A stretch of 5,725 bases of DNA from an uncultured Lachnospiraceae bacterium (GTDB lineage: Bacteria; Bacillota; Clostridia; Lachnospirales; Lachnospiraceae): NCBI GenBank assembly GCA_902803015.1, contig CADCOL010000190.1:1-5725 (forward strand). The letters are read 5' to 3'. Positions 1-5,677 of the stretch are shown here, in pieces (position 1 is the first letter of the stretch; each line of letters starts with the position of its first letter). Below the pieces are notes generated by a model. That model was not told the origin of the DNA and ran no database searches. It worked only from the letters and a program-made list of their open reading frames with translations. Both the position numbers and the translations under genes were made by a program.

Positions 1-9
1 GATATCATC

Positions 10-38
10 ATAATATACCCTTGATATATTTTTGTCAA
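10..38 (-). promoter_or_regulatory. Near-consensus sigma-A promoter, reading left out of the window
   Basis: On the minus strand there is a perfect -35 box TTGACA (33-38), a spacer of exactly 17 bases (16-32) and a -10 box TATTAT (10-15), five of six matches to TATAAT. The expected start of transcription lies within the first few bases of the window. It sits 9 bases beyond the stop codon of the sulfatase-fold gene, in AT-rich DNA, so it should start a new transcription unit whose gene is outside the window. A 6-base inverted repeat covers the -35 box and the spacer and may be an operator. No extended -10 TG is present. The identification is from sequence match only. Confidence 0.7.
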
Positions 39-40
39 GG
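19..40. promoter_or_regulatory. Inverted repeat overlapping the -35 box, possible operator
   Basis: CCTTGA (19-24) and TCAAGG (35-40) are perfect inverted arms separated by 10 bases. The right arm covers the -35 hexamer of the leftward promoter and the left arm lies in its spacer, a position where a dimeric regulator would compete with or remodel RNA polymerase. The CTTGA/TCAAG arms recall the HAIR operator of the MerR-type repressor HspR (CTTGAGT-N7-ACTCAAG), but the spacing here is one base shorter and the inner bases differ. Part of the symmetry may simply come from the TTGACA box. As RNA it would be a weak 6-pair hairpin without a following U run, so a terminator is unlikely. Confidence 0.35.
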
Positions 41-46
41 ACTATT

Positions 47-1753
47 TTATTCCACTCTTTCCAGCGTACTTCGGTCGCCGGCGTGGCCGTGCTGGACATG
101 CTTCACATTGGTCCAGAGCGGCGCATTGTAATATACGTAGCACTGACGGTCGCGCACATCGCCTTCGTGCCAGTCGAAGGCCTCCTCAGCCCCTGCGCCG
201 TCCATCAGGCGCATGAACATCTCCTGCAAATCCTCGAAGGACACCGGTGCATCGGATGTTTTCATGGCTACATGATGCTCATCGATTCCCTTCACCATAA
301 AGATCGGATGGTTGCGGTCCTCCACAATATCCTCCTCGGAGAATCCGTGATCCGCAGTGATAATGATGATCGAATTATCGTATACCTTTTTATCGGCTTC
401 CAACATCCGCTTGATATACATCGCCATCATCATGGACGCCGCGATATTCTGCTCGTACGAGCCTTCGTCCGTGATATTCATTTTCTCATCATAGATAAAC
501 GGCACATGCCCGCCCTCGATGTGATACCAGCGAAAACACGGTACTTCCTCACGCGGTGGCGGCCACAAATCGCGCGTCATATCCCGGAATCCTGCTGCCC
601 TCAAATCCTCCCAGAACGCATCGTTATGATAGTCGTAAAGCTTCGCCGCTTCGTTGTCTCCGACGCCGTTACTCGCAAAACCCGTTACCTCATCGCCGAC
701 ACTTAAAAACTCCGCATTGATATTGTCGATGATGCAGAACCGCTTCAAATCAAACGGCGCGTAACGGTAGCCCACCAGCTCGAGCTGATTTTTCACAAAG
801 CTCTTAACCTCAGGCCGCTTGTTCGTGGACGCATGCTTTATGTTTTGGAATTTGTATACCTTCTCGCACTCCGTCGGCACACAGTCATCGTAAAATCCAA
901 TCCGATACCCTTCATTAATCAGCCTGTCAAAGAGCGGCGATTCGTCAAACGCGCGCTCGCGGTAATCGAGATAATTCTCGCTGCCGTCGTCCCAGACGCC
1001 CGAAACCATGTGCGGCACGGAATTGTTTGTCTGCGTGTAGCTTGAAAGCATATTCGAAAAGTATGTAAAATCTTTAAACTCTTCATTATACTCGGGATAC
1101 TCCGCCAGCACTCTTTCGAAGGCCGATGCATCCACGGCATCGATAAGGAAGACAATTACATTCTGCGTTGAAGAAAATTCAAATTCGCCCCGCTTCGTTA
1201 CCGCCGCAACCTGCTTCTTTGCAAAGCCGTCGTTGCGAATACCCACGGTAATTAACGTAATTAACAGAACGAGCGTAAGTCCGCCGAGGCCGTATTTTAA
1301 AATCTCTTCGGTCTTTTTATATTTGATGAGCCGGATAAGCACCACGATTACGGCAATCAGAAATGCATAGATTCCGAGGGAAATGAAACGATGTGAACCG
1401 AGCGCTGCCCAGTCAATTTGCCGTCCGTCGGTCTTGGGCAGAAAGCCTGAAAAGAACGTGCCTTCCATATACAGCGCAAAGTAAAAGACGCTGCCTGCAA
1501 GGAAAAGGGCTCGGTAAACATTTTTGTGAATCAGATGTGCAAGAAGAAGCACACCAAAGATTAATACCATCGATATCAAAAACAACGGCAGGTCGATGCG
1601 AATCATCATCGGAAAGTCAAACCAGAATTCGACCTTGTTTGTGAAGTAAATCTCGAGCGGCGCGTATAAAAATACAAAAAAAGAAAGCGCCACTGCTTCC
1701 ACAACTGACGCTATGATACTATTCTTCTCTATTTTCCTGCTCTCTGATTTCAT
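47..1753 (-). CDS. Membrane-anchored sulfatase-superfamily enzyme (LtaS/EptA-like layout)
   Basis: This 568-residue protein has about five hydrophobic helices (near residues 12-37, 52-74, 78-100, 123-145 and 155-172), then a linker and a predicted extracellular catalytic domain from about residue 195. This is the arrangement of lipoteichoic acid synthase and phosphoethanolamine transferases. Alkaline phosphatase/sulfatase motifs are visible: NVIVFLIDAVD (198-208) with a likely metal ligand Asp205; TQTNNSVPHM (240-249), where Thr242 aligns by the SVP spacing with the nucleophile of MCR/EptA enzymes; HIEGGH (411-416); and ITADHG (465-470) with metal ligands Asp468 and His469, followed by NHPIFMVKG (481-489). 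The family transfers or removes phospho- or sulfo-groups on envelope polymers or lipids. The substrate cannot be read from sequence. The start is supported by GAGGAAAG 3-10 bases upstream. The gene overlaps the preceding small gene by 35 bases, suggesting translational coupling. Fold and membrane layout are fairly sure; exact activity is not. Confidence 0.88.
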   Translation of the reverse strand: MKSESRKIEKNSIIASVVEAVALSFFVFLYAPLEIYFTNKVEFWFDFPMMIRIDLPLFLISMVLIFGVLLLAHLIHKNVYRALFLAGSVFYFALYMEGTFFSGFLPKTDGRQIDWAALGSHRFISLGIYAFLIAVIVVLIRLIKYKKTEEILKYGLGGLTLVLLITLITVGIRNDGFAKKQVAAVTKRGEFEFSSTQNVIVFLIDAVDASAFERVLAEYPEYNEEFKDFTYFSNMLSSYTQTNNSVPHMVSGVWDDGSENYLDYRERAFDESPLFDRLINEGYRIGFYDDCVPTECEKVYKFQNIKHASTNKRPEVKSFVKNQLELVGYRYAPFDLKRFCIIDNINAEFLSVGDEVTGFASNGVGDNEAAKLYDYHNDAFWEDLRAAGFRDMTRDLWPPPREEVPCFRWYHIEGGHVPFIYDEKMNITDEGSYEQNIAASMMMAMYIKRMLEADKKVYDNSIIIITADHGFSEEDIVEDRNHPIFMVKGIDEHHVAMKTSDAPVSFEDLQEMFMRLMDGAGAEEAFDWHEGDVRDRQCYVYYNAPLWTNVKHVQHGHAGDRSTLERVE

Positions 1754-1997
1754 CGGCTTTCCTCATTGTTTCTTCCATTTCAGCGCTCCGGAAGGATGCC
1801 ACATTTTTCTTACCGGTAATTGCACTGTATCCCCAGAGAACAATCCACATAAGAATCGGGAATACAACACAGCCAATCATAAAGAAGGTAAATATTGCAG
1901 TTTTATTTGGAATGGGCAGAATAGCAATCAGCACTGTGGCAGTAATCCACAGTGCTATAACTACTAATCCAATCCAAGCAAAAACCCTTTTAAACAT
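1719..1997 (-). CDS. Small two-helix membrane protein, function unknown
   Basis: A 92-residue protein starting MFKRVFAWIG. Two long hydrophobic stretches (about residues 7-27 and 35-58) are joined by a short loop, followed by a charged, helix-prone C-terminal tail (about 65-92) rich in Glu, Lys and Arg. The start chosen is the ATG inside the purB stop region (ATGTTTAA, an 8-base overlap). It is preceded by a modest ribosome site, GGAAAGG, within purB (2007-2013). The frame stays open for 31 more codons upstream, but those would lie inside purB and give an Arg/Ser-rich sequence typical of an out-of-frame read. The C-terminus overlaps the membrane enzyme gene by 35 bases and contains its ribosome site. 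The inside-positive N-terminus and charged tail suggest both ends are cytoplasmic. I recall similar small proteins in Lachnospiraceae but know no function. It could be an accessory subunit of the neighbouring enzyme. Confidence 0.8.
   Translation of the reverse strand: MFKRVFAWIGLVVIALWITATVLIAILPIPNKTAIFTFFMIGCVVFPILMWIVLWGYSAITGKKNVASFRSAEMEETMRKADEIREQENREE
1757..1764 (-). promoter_or_regulatory. Ribosome binding site of the membrane enzyme, inside the upstream gene
   Basis: GAGGAAAG lies 3-10 bases before the ATG at 1753, within codons of the small membrane protein (Met-Arg-Lys-Ala). It fixes the start of the sulfatase-fold gene despite the 35-base overlap, and it implies that ribosomes finishing the small gene pass over this site. 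This arrangement favours coupled translation. Confidence 0.7.
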
Positions 1998-3426
1998 TAA
2001 TCTCTGCCTTTCCGCCGAGCAGATCCTTGTACTTCTCAAGCACAGGCGCCACGCAGTTTGCGATGAACTTCTCGGTCTGGATTGCCGCACGGCCCGTATA
2101 AAGCTCGGGTTTCAATACCGCATTGATTTCTTCTTCGGAAACACCGAAGAGCGGATCTGCCGCAATCAGTTCAACAAGGTTGTTGTCCTTGCCTTCTTCT
2201 TTCACAACCGCACCGGCCTGCATGGACAGGGTACGGATTTCTTCGTGAAGTTCCTGACGGTCGCCGCCGCGTTTTACGGCATCCATCATGATGTTCTCGG
2301 TTGCCATGAACGGAAGTTCGCTGCGAAGACGCTTTTCAATAACCTTCGGATAAACCTTTAAGCCATCCGTTACATTCATGCAAAGATCCAGAATTCCGTC
2401 GACTGCAAGGAACGCTTCCGGAATGGAAAGACGCTTGTTTGCGGAATCGTCCAGTGTTCTTTCAAACCACTGCGTTGCGGATGTAATGGCGGGATTCAAT
2501 GCATCAATCATCACATAACGGGACAGGGATGCGATACGCTCGGAACGCATCGGATTACGTTTGTAGGCCATTGCGGAGGAACCGATCTGTGTCTTTTCAA
2601 ACGGCTCTTCCACTTCCTTTAAGTGCTGAAGCAGGCGGATGTCGTTGCTCATCTTGTGCGCACTTGCCGCAATGCCCGCAAGAATGTTGCAGACACGAGT
2701 ATCCACTTTACGGGAATAGGTCTGTCCGGAAACCGGATAGCATGCCTCAAATCCCATTTTCTTTGCAATCATCGGATCGATTTTATCGATGGTTTCCTGG
2801 TCGCCTTCGAAAAGCTCAAGGAAACTTGCCTGCGTACCGGTGGTACCCTTGGAACCGAGGAGTTTCAGGGTGGAGGATACATACTCAAGGTCCTCTAAAT
2901 CCATCAAAAATTCCTGCGTCCACAGCGTCGCTCTTTTACCTACGGTTGTAGGCTGAGCCGGCTGGAAGTGCGTAAACGCAAGTGTCGGCAGTTCTTTATT
3001 CTCGTCTGCAAACTTCGAAAGATTTGCGATCACGTTTACAAGTTTTTTCTTAACAAGCTCAAGTGCTTCCTTCATCACGATGATGTCGGTGTTGTCTCCG
3101 ACATAGCAGCTTGTTGCGCCGAGGTGGATGATTCCCTTTGCATTCGGGCACTGTAAGCCGTATGCATAAACATGGCTCATAACGTCGTGGCGTACGATTT
3201 TCTCGCGTGCCTTTGCCTCTTCGTAATTGATATCGTCCTTGTGCGCCTTGAGCTCTTCAATCATCTCAGGCGTAATTTGCTTTAAACCAAGCTCCATTTC
3301 GGTTTCTGCGAGCGCAATCCACAAGCGTCTCCAGGTCCGGAACTTCATATCCGGGGAGAAAATATACTGCATCTCCTTACTTGCATATCTTTCCGATAAC
3401 GGGCTTACGTAAACATCTGTTGCCAT
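1990..3426 (-). CDS. purB: Adenylosuccinate lyase
   Basis: This 478-residue cytoplasmic homotetrameric enzyme catalyses two fumarate-releasing steps of purine synthesis: SAICAR to AICAR, and adenylosuccinate to AMP. It is of the long, human-like type. The N-terminus MATDVYVSPLSERYAS and the segment YIFSPDMKFRTWRRLW (21-36) are typical of this clade. The fumarase/aspartase signature is GSSAMAYKRNPMRSE (282-296), whose flexible loop carries the catalytic serine (Ser283/284). THFQPAQPTT (152-161) supplies the catalytic His153, RHDVMSH (79-85) another conserved histidine region, and TSCYVGDNTD (105-114) a substrate-binding segment. Length is normal and no key residue is missing. I chose the ATG at 3426 over the in-frame ATG at 3456 because it has a good ribosome site and matches the family's N-terminus. 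It lies 22 bases after the TPR gene and overlaps the small membrane protein gene by 8 bases. No purine riboswitch or PurR-like site fits in the short upstream gap. No other purine gene is in the window. Confidence 0.98.
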   Translation of the reverse strand: MATDVYVSPLSERYASKEMQYIFSPDMKFRTWRRLWIALAETEMELGLKQITPEMIEELKAHKDDINYEEAKAREKIVRHDVMSHVYAYGLQCPNAKGIIHLGATSCYVGDNTDIIVMKEALELVKKKLVNVIANLSKFADENKELPTLAFTHFQPAQPTTVGKRATLWTQEFLMDLEDLEYVSSTLKLLGSKGTTGTQASFLELFEGDQETIDKIDPMIAKKMGFEACYPVSGQTYSRKVDTRVCNILAGIAASAHKMSNDIRLLQHLKEVEEPFEKTQIGSSAMAYKRNPMRSERIASLSRYVMIDALNPAITSATQWFERTLDDSANKRLSIPEAFLAVDGILDLCMNVTDGLKVYPKVIEKRLRSELPFMATENIMMDAVKRGGDRQELHEEIRTLSMQAGAVVKEEGKDNNLVELIAADPLFGVSEEEINAVLKPELYTGRAAIQTEKFIANCVAPVLEKYKDLLGGKAEINV

Positions 3427-3432
3427 GGTAAA

Positions 3433-3440
3433 TTTCCTTT
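3433..3440 (-). promoter_or_regulatory. Ribosome binding site deciding the purB start
   Basis: AAAGGAAA ends 6 bases before the ATG at 3426, close to ideal placement. The alternative ATG ten codons upstream (3456) has no comparable site and would add a charged extension not typical of the family. This site therefore decides the start. Confidence 0.7.
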
Positions 3441-3448
3441 CTCTTTCT

Positions 3449-4267
3449 TCAGACATATCTGCGATAGTCTTCTTTATATTCGCTCACCTTGCGGCCGAGC
3501 CACTCCCTGAACTCCACGGTATCGCCGTCGCCGGTGGCGGTTTCGAATTCCGCATGTTCGTCGGATTCCTTCCACTCCGCCTCGAAGACTTTCATATCCT
3601 CTTCCAGTTTAATCGTATCCTCCGCTTTGTCCAGCATGCTGCTGATCTGCGCGATGTAATCGCGCTCCGGCAGGCGCATACGCATTGCTGCCGCATAGCC
3701 GTAGAAATATTCCTTCTTCGGGTCAAGCAGGTATGCATTGCGGAAACTTTCCTCCGCCTGCGCGAATAAGAACTGCCTTGCCAGTGCAATGCCGCGGTTA
3801 TAATAAACACCGCCCAAAAACTCTCTCTCTGACTCATCCACCTGCTCAATCAACGCATCGTATTCGCGAATCGCATGCGCGTAACGTTCCTTGCGTAAAT
3901 AGAAGTCTGCATGCGTCTTTCTTCGACGGATTACGTTTCCGCCGGAACCCTGGCGCACGATTTCAAGAATCGCTTTTTTCTCGCGCACGGATACATAAGC
4001 GACATTGTTCAAGACCGCTTCCACATAGCGTGTCAGAGGCACGCTTCTTGCGATGCAGCGGCTTAATTCCTGCGCCATCTCGCGCACGCCGCATTCATCC
4101 TCGAGCCACTGAACCAGCTCCGTCGTGAAGATGTCGGTCTCCAGAAGCTCCGGATTCTCGCATACGCAGTATGCAAGCTCGTCCGCGGAATAAATGCGCA
4201 CACATATTTTGTTGAGGTAGAAGGGGCGGTTACCTTTCCGTCCCGTGCAGTGATACATGCTTCCCAT
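3449..4267 (-). CDS. TPR protein with uncharacterised N-terminal domain
   Basis: A 272-residue, probably cytoplasmic, helical protein with no signal peptide or membrane segment. Residues 1-75 form a domain I cannot name, starting MYHCTGRKGNRPFYLNKICVR from residue 4, with several cysteines (7, 22, 34, 36, 59, 71) but no clear metal-binding pattern. The middle has TPR-like helix pairs: about 118-144 (YLRKERYAHAIREYDALI) and 151-184 (YYNRGIALARQFLFAQAEESFRNAYLLDP), the second with the usual Gly/Ala and terminal Pro positions. A further partial pair may follow to about 215. The C-terminus is charged and possibly coiled (215-272). TPRs bind protein partners, often chaperones, so a role with the adjacent Hsp70-like protein is plausible but inferred. 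The ATG at 4267 is preceded by GAGGGAA (4273-4279), well spaced; an ATG three codons further in is possible. It follows the Hsp70-like gene by 52 bases and precedes purB by 22. Confidence 0.88.
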   Translation of the reverse strand: MGSMYHCTGRKGNRPFYLNKICVRIYSADELAYCVCENPELLETDIFTTELVQWLEDECGVREMAQELSRCIARSVPLTRYVEAVLNNVAYVSVREKKAILEIVRQGSGGNVIRRRKTHADFYLRKERYAHAIREYDALIEQVDESEREFLGGVYYNRGIALARQFLFAQAEESFRNAYLLDPKKEYFYGYAAAMRMRLPERDYIAQISSMLDKAEDTIKLEEDMKVFEAEWKESDEHAEFETATGDGDTVEFREWLGRKVSEYKEDYRRYV

Positions 4268-4319
4268 GCGTCTTCCCTCGTACTTCTCCTACACTGTCTG
4301 TCGGCACCTGCTGCCCGAA

Positions 4320-5615
4320 TCAGTCAAGCGCCAGTTCCTCCGTCCACTCAAGTCCCGTCGACGGATACAATTCTCCGAATCCCAAATCCTTCGCGATAAA
4401 GAGCACATTCTTGTCCGAGCTCATTTTTATCGTTAGGGAAATTCTCGTCATTCGGCTTCCTTTTACCGGCAGGCCCGAAAGCTTTAAGTCCGCACCCACG
4501 CGGCTCCGCTTCGAAATCTGCTCAATCCAGATTGGCACGGTGTCGGTTTCGTGAAGCAGAAATTCTTCGGTATGCCCCACTTCGTACCAGTGCTCGCCGG
4601 CCTTGATAAATACCACATCGTCGTCTTCGTCATTATCGCGGATCGTTACGCCGACATTCGCCTGCACACGGTCGCGACCGAAGAAACGCAGTTGCTTTTC
4701 ATATCCCGAAGGTGCCGCATATTCTTTTGCCGCCAGGCATGCGCCCTTGCTGAAAAGATTGTTGCCCTTAAAGACGCGGCGTCCCTTGCATAAAAACTTC
4801 AGCGAATCATTGCACCAGTCGTCATAGAAGCCCTCGCCGATTAAGTAAACCGCCGAGAACAGACGATTCTCGCACATATGGTCGCAGATATTCAAAAATC
4901 TCCGGTCCTTCTCCGATGCGGATTCGCCTTCCGGCCCGAATTTAAAATCCTCATACGGATACTCTTCCACTCCCGCAATTGCAGGATTGACGAAGGTATT
5001 TTTCTCCAAACGATAAATGTTTAAGAAGCCTTCCGAACTGTCGCAGAGAAGCACCTGATGATTGCGAAGTTCATTCTGCTGATAGAGCATGTAGAAGAAG
5101 AAACTCTCTTCGTAGCTTAAGAAGTGAACCTTCTCTTCTTCGATTTTCAAAAGCTCCGGAAGCTTCTGCAAAACCTTCACGGTATCGGTGTCCGCCTTGC
5201 GAACGGTAACGACAACCGCGGAGATTTTATCCGGTGTTGTCATAAGCGGCAGCATACTGAATGCGCGCTTAATAAAGAGCAGGAGCAAATCTTCCGCCTT
5301 GTATTCCTCGGTGCCCATGCGTACGGTTTCGCCGCGCAGGGACTTGCGAAGAAGGTCCGCAACAAGATAGCCGTCCTTTTCGGTAAATGCTTCTTCCGCC
5401 GCACGTCCGATGACCCACTGGTTGTTGGATTTGCGCTTCAGAATCACCGCGGGAATGTTGTACTCTTCCTCGCCGGTAATCGTGCTTAACGTCTCGGGTT
5501 CCGTGCCGTCAATGCGCACGTAAGAAATCTGGGCAAACCTGTTGTTTAAGTCAAACCCGATTACGTAGCGGTCCTTATTAATTTTTTCAAAGACTTCCTT
5601 AATCTCTGAAAGCAT
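4320..5615 (-). CDS. Divergent Hsp70/actin-like protein (DUF5716-like)
   Basis: This 431-residue protein tracks the Hsp70 ATPase fold segment by segment: VIGFDLNNRFAQIS (18-31) for the phosphate-1 loop; NIPAVILKRKSNNQWVIGRAA (53-73) for the PSVVAF...VGxxA region; AVVVTV (133-138) then YEESFFFYML (168-177) for VVxVPA...NEPTAAALAY; VLLCDSSEGFLNIYRL (188-203) for phosphate-2; VYLIGEGF (256-263) for the adenosine motif; and NLFSKGACLAA (286-296) for the closing helix. The catalytic signatures are degraded: Asn24-Asn25-Arg26 replaces the Gly-Thr-Thr loop, and Ser194-Glu195-Gly196-Phe197 replaces Gly-Gly-Gly-Thr. ATP hydrolysis is therefore doubtful. Residues from about 316 to the end look beta-rich, where Hsp70 has its substrate domain, but the protein is much shorter than DnaK. 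I recall this kind of protein as DUF5716 of Clostridia, not certainly. The ATG at 5615 has TGAGGTA (5621-5627) upstream. The TPR gene follows after 52 bases. Cytoplasmic; function unknown. Confidence 0.9.
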   Translation of the reverse strand: MLSEIKEVFEKINKDRYVIGFDLNNRFAQISYVRIDGTEPETLSTITGEEEYNIPAVILKRKSNNQWVIGRAAEEAFTEKDGYLVADLLRKSLRGETVRMGTEEYKAEDLLLLFIKRAFSMLPLMTTPDKISAVVVTVRKADTDTVKVLQKLPELLKIEEEKVHFLSYEESFFFYMLYQQNELRNHQVLLCDSSEGFLNIYRLEKNTFVNPAIAGVEEYPYEDFKFGPEGESASEKDRRFLNICDHMCENRLFSAVYLIGEGFYDDWCNDSLKFLCKGRRVFKGNNLFSKGACLAAKEYAAPSGYEKQLRFFGRDRVQANVGVTIRDNDEDDDVVFIKAGEHWYEVGHTEEFLLHETDTVPIWIEQISKRSRVGADLKLSGLPVKGSRMTRISLTIKMSSDKNVLFIAKDLGFGELYPSTGLEWTEELALD

Positions 5616-5630
5616 TTATTTACCTCATCC

Positions 5631-5648
5631 CGCGCCCACCCGGGCGCG
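5631..5648. other. GC-rich hairpin just before the Hsp70-like gene's ribosome site
   Basis: CGCGCCC (5631-5637) and GGGCGCG (5642-5648) form a perfect 7-pair, all-GC stem with a 4-base loop. It ends 3 bases before the TGAGGTA ribosome site of the downstream gene. No U run follows in the leftward direction, so it is not a standard intrinsic terminator. It could stabilise a processed mRNA end or influence translation start. Confidence 0.5.
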
Positions 5649-5652
5649 TGCT

Positions 5653-5671
5653 GCACACCGGTTAAGTGTGC
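5653..5671. other. Second hairpin in the same intergenic gap
   Basis: GCACAC (5653-5658) and GTGTGC (5666-5671) are perfect 6-base arms around a 7-base loop. It lies 6 bases after the stop codon of the upstream partial gene and 4 bases from the GC-rich hairpin, so the 62-base gap is almost filled by two stems. No U run follows it. Role unknown. Confidence 0.4.
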
Positions 5672-5677
5672 CTTCGT

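Noticed and set aside
19..40. Intrinsic terminator for the leftward operon
   Set aside because: The stem has only six pairs with a 10-base loop, and there is no U run after it in the leftward direction.
21..48. Plus-strand promoter-like pair TTGATA ... TATTTT
   Set aside because: The -10 box is poor (four of six), spacing is 16, and it would only make antisense RNA to the membrane enzyme. The minus-strand promoter in the same place is far better.
32..706. Long plus-strand open frame of 224 codons
   Set aside because: It lies wholly opposite the sulfatase-fold gene, is His/Arg-rich with no recognisable domain, and has no ribosome site. It is a shadow of the minus-strand codons.
1998..2090. 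Upstream extension of the small membrane protein to an ATG at 2090
   Set aside because: The extra 31 residues lie inside purB and are Arg/Ser-rich, unlike a real N-terminus. The internal ATG gives a typical two-helix membrane protein.
1912..2361. Plus-strand open frame of 149 codons
   Set aside because: It spans the ends of two well-supported minus-strand genes, including the conserved C-terminus of purB, and shows no domain of its own.
3427..3456. Ten-codon N-terminal extension of purB
   Set aside because: The ATG at 3456 lacks a good ribosome site, while the ATG at 3426 has one and begins with the family's usual N-terminal sequence.
3685..4128. Plus-strand open frame of 147 codons opposite the TPR gene
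   Set aside because: Composition is Arg/Pro/Ser-rich, as expected for an antisense read, and the minus-strand protein has clear TPR helices.
4268..4319. Possible hairpin in the gap between the Hsp70-like and TPR genes
   Set aside because: Only an imperfect stem of about five pairs with a bulge (CGGGCA/TGCCG) is visible, with no U run. It is not worth calling as a regulatory element.
5124..5489. Plus-strand open frame of 121 codons opposite the Hsp70-like gene
   Set aside because: The opposite strand encodes the recognisable ATPase fold here; no ribosome site or domain supports the plus frame.
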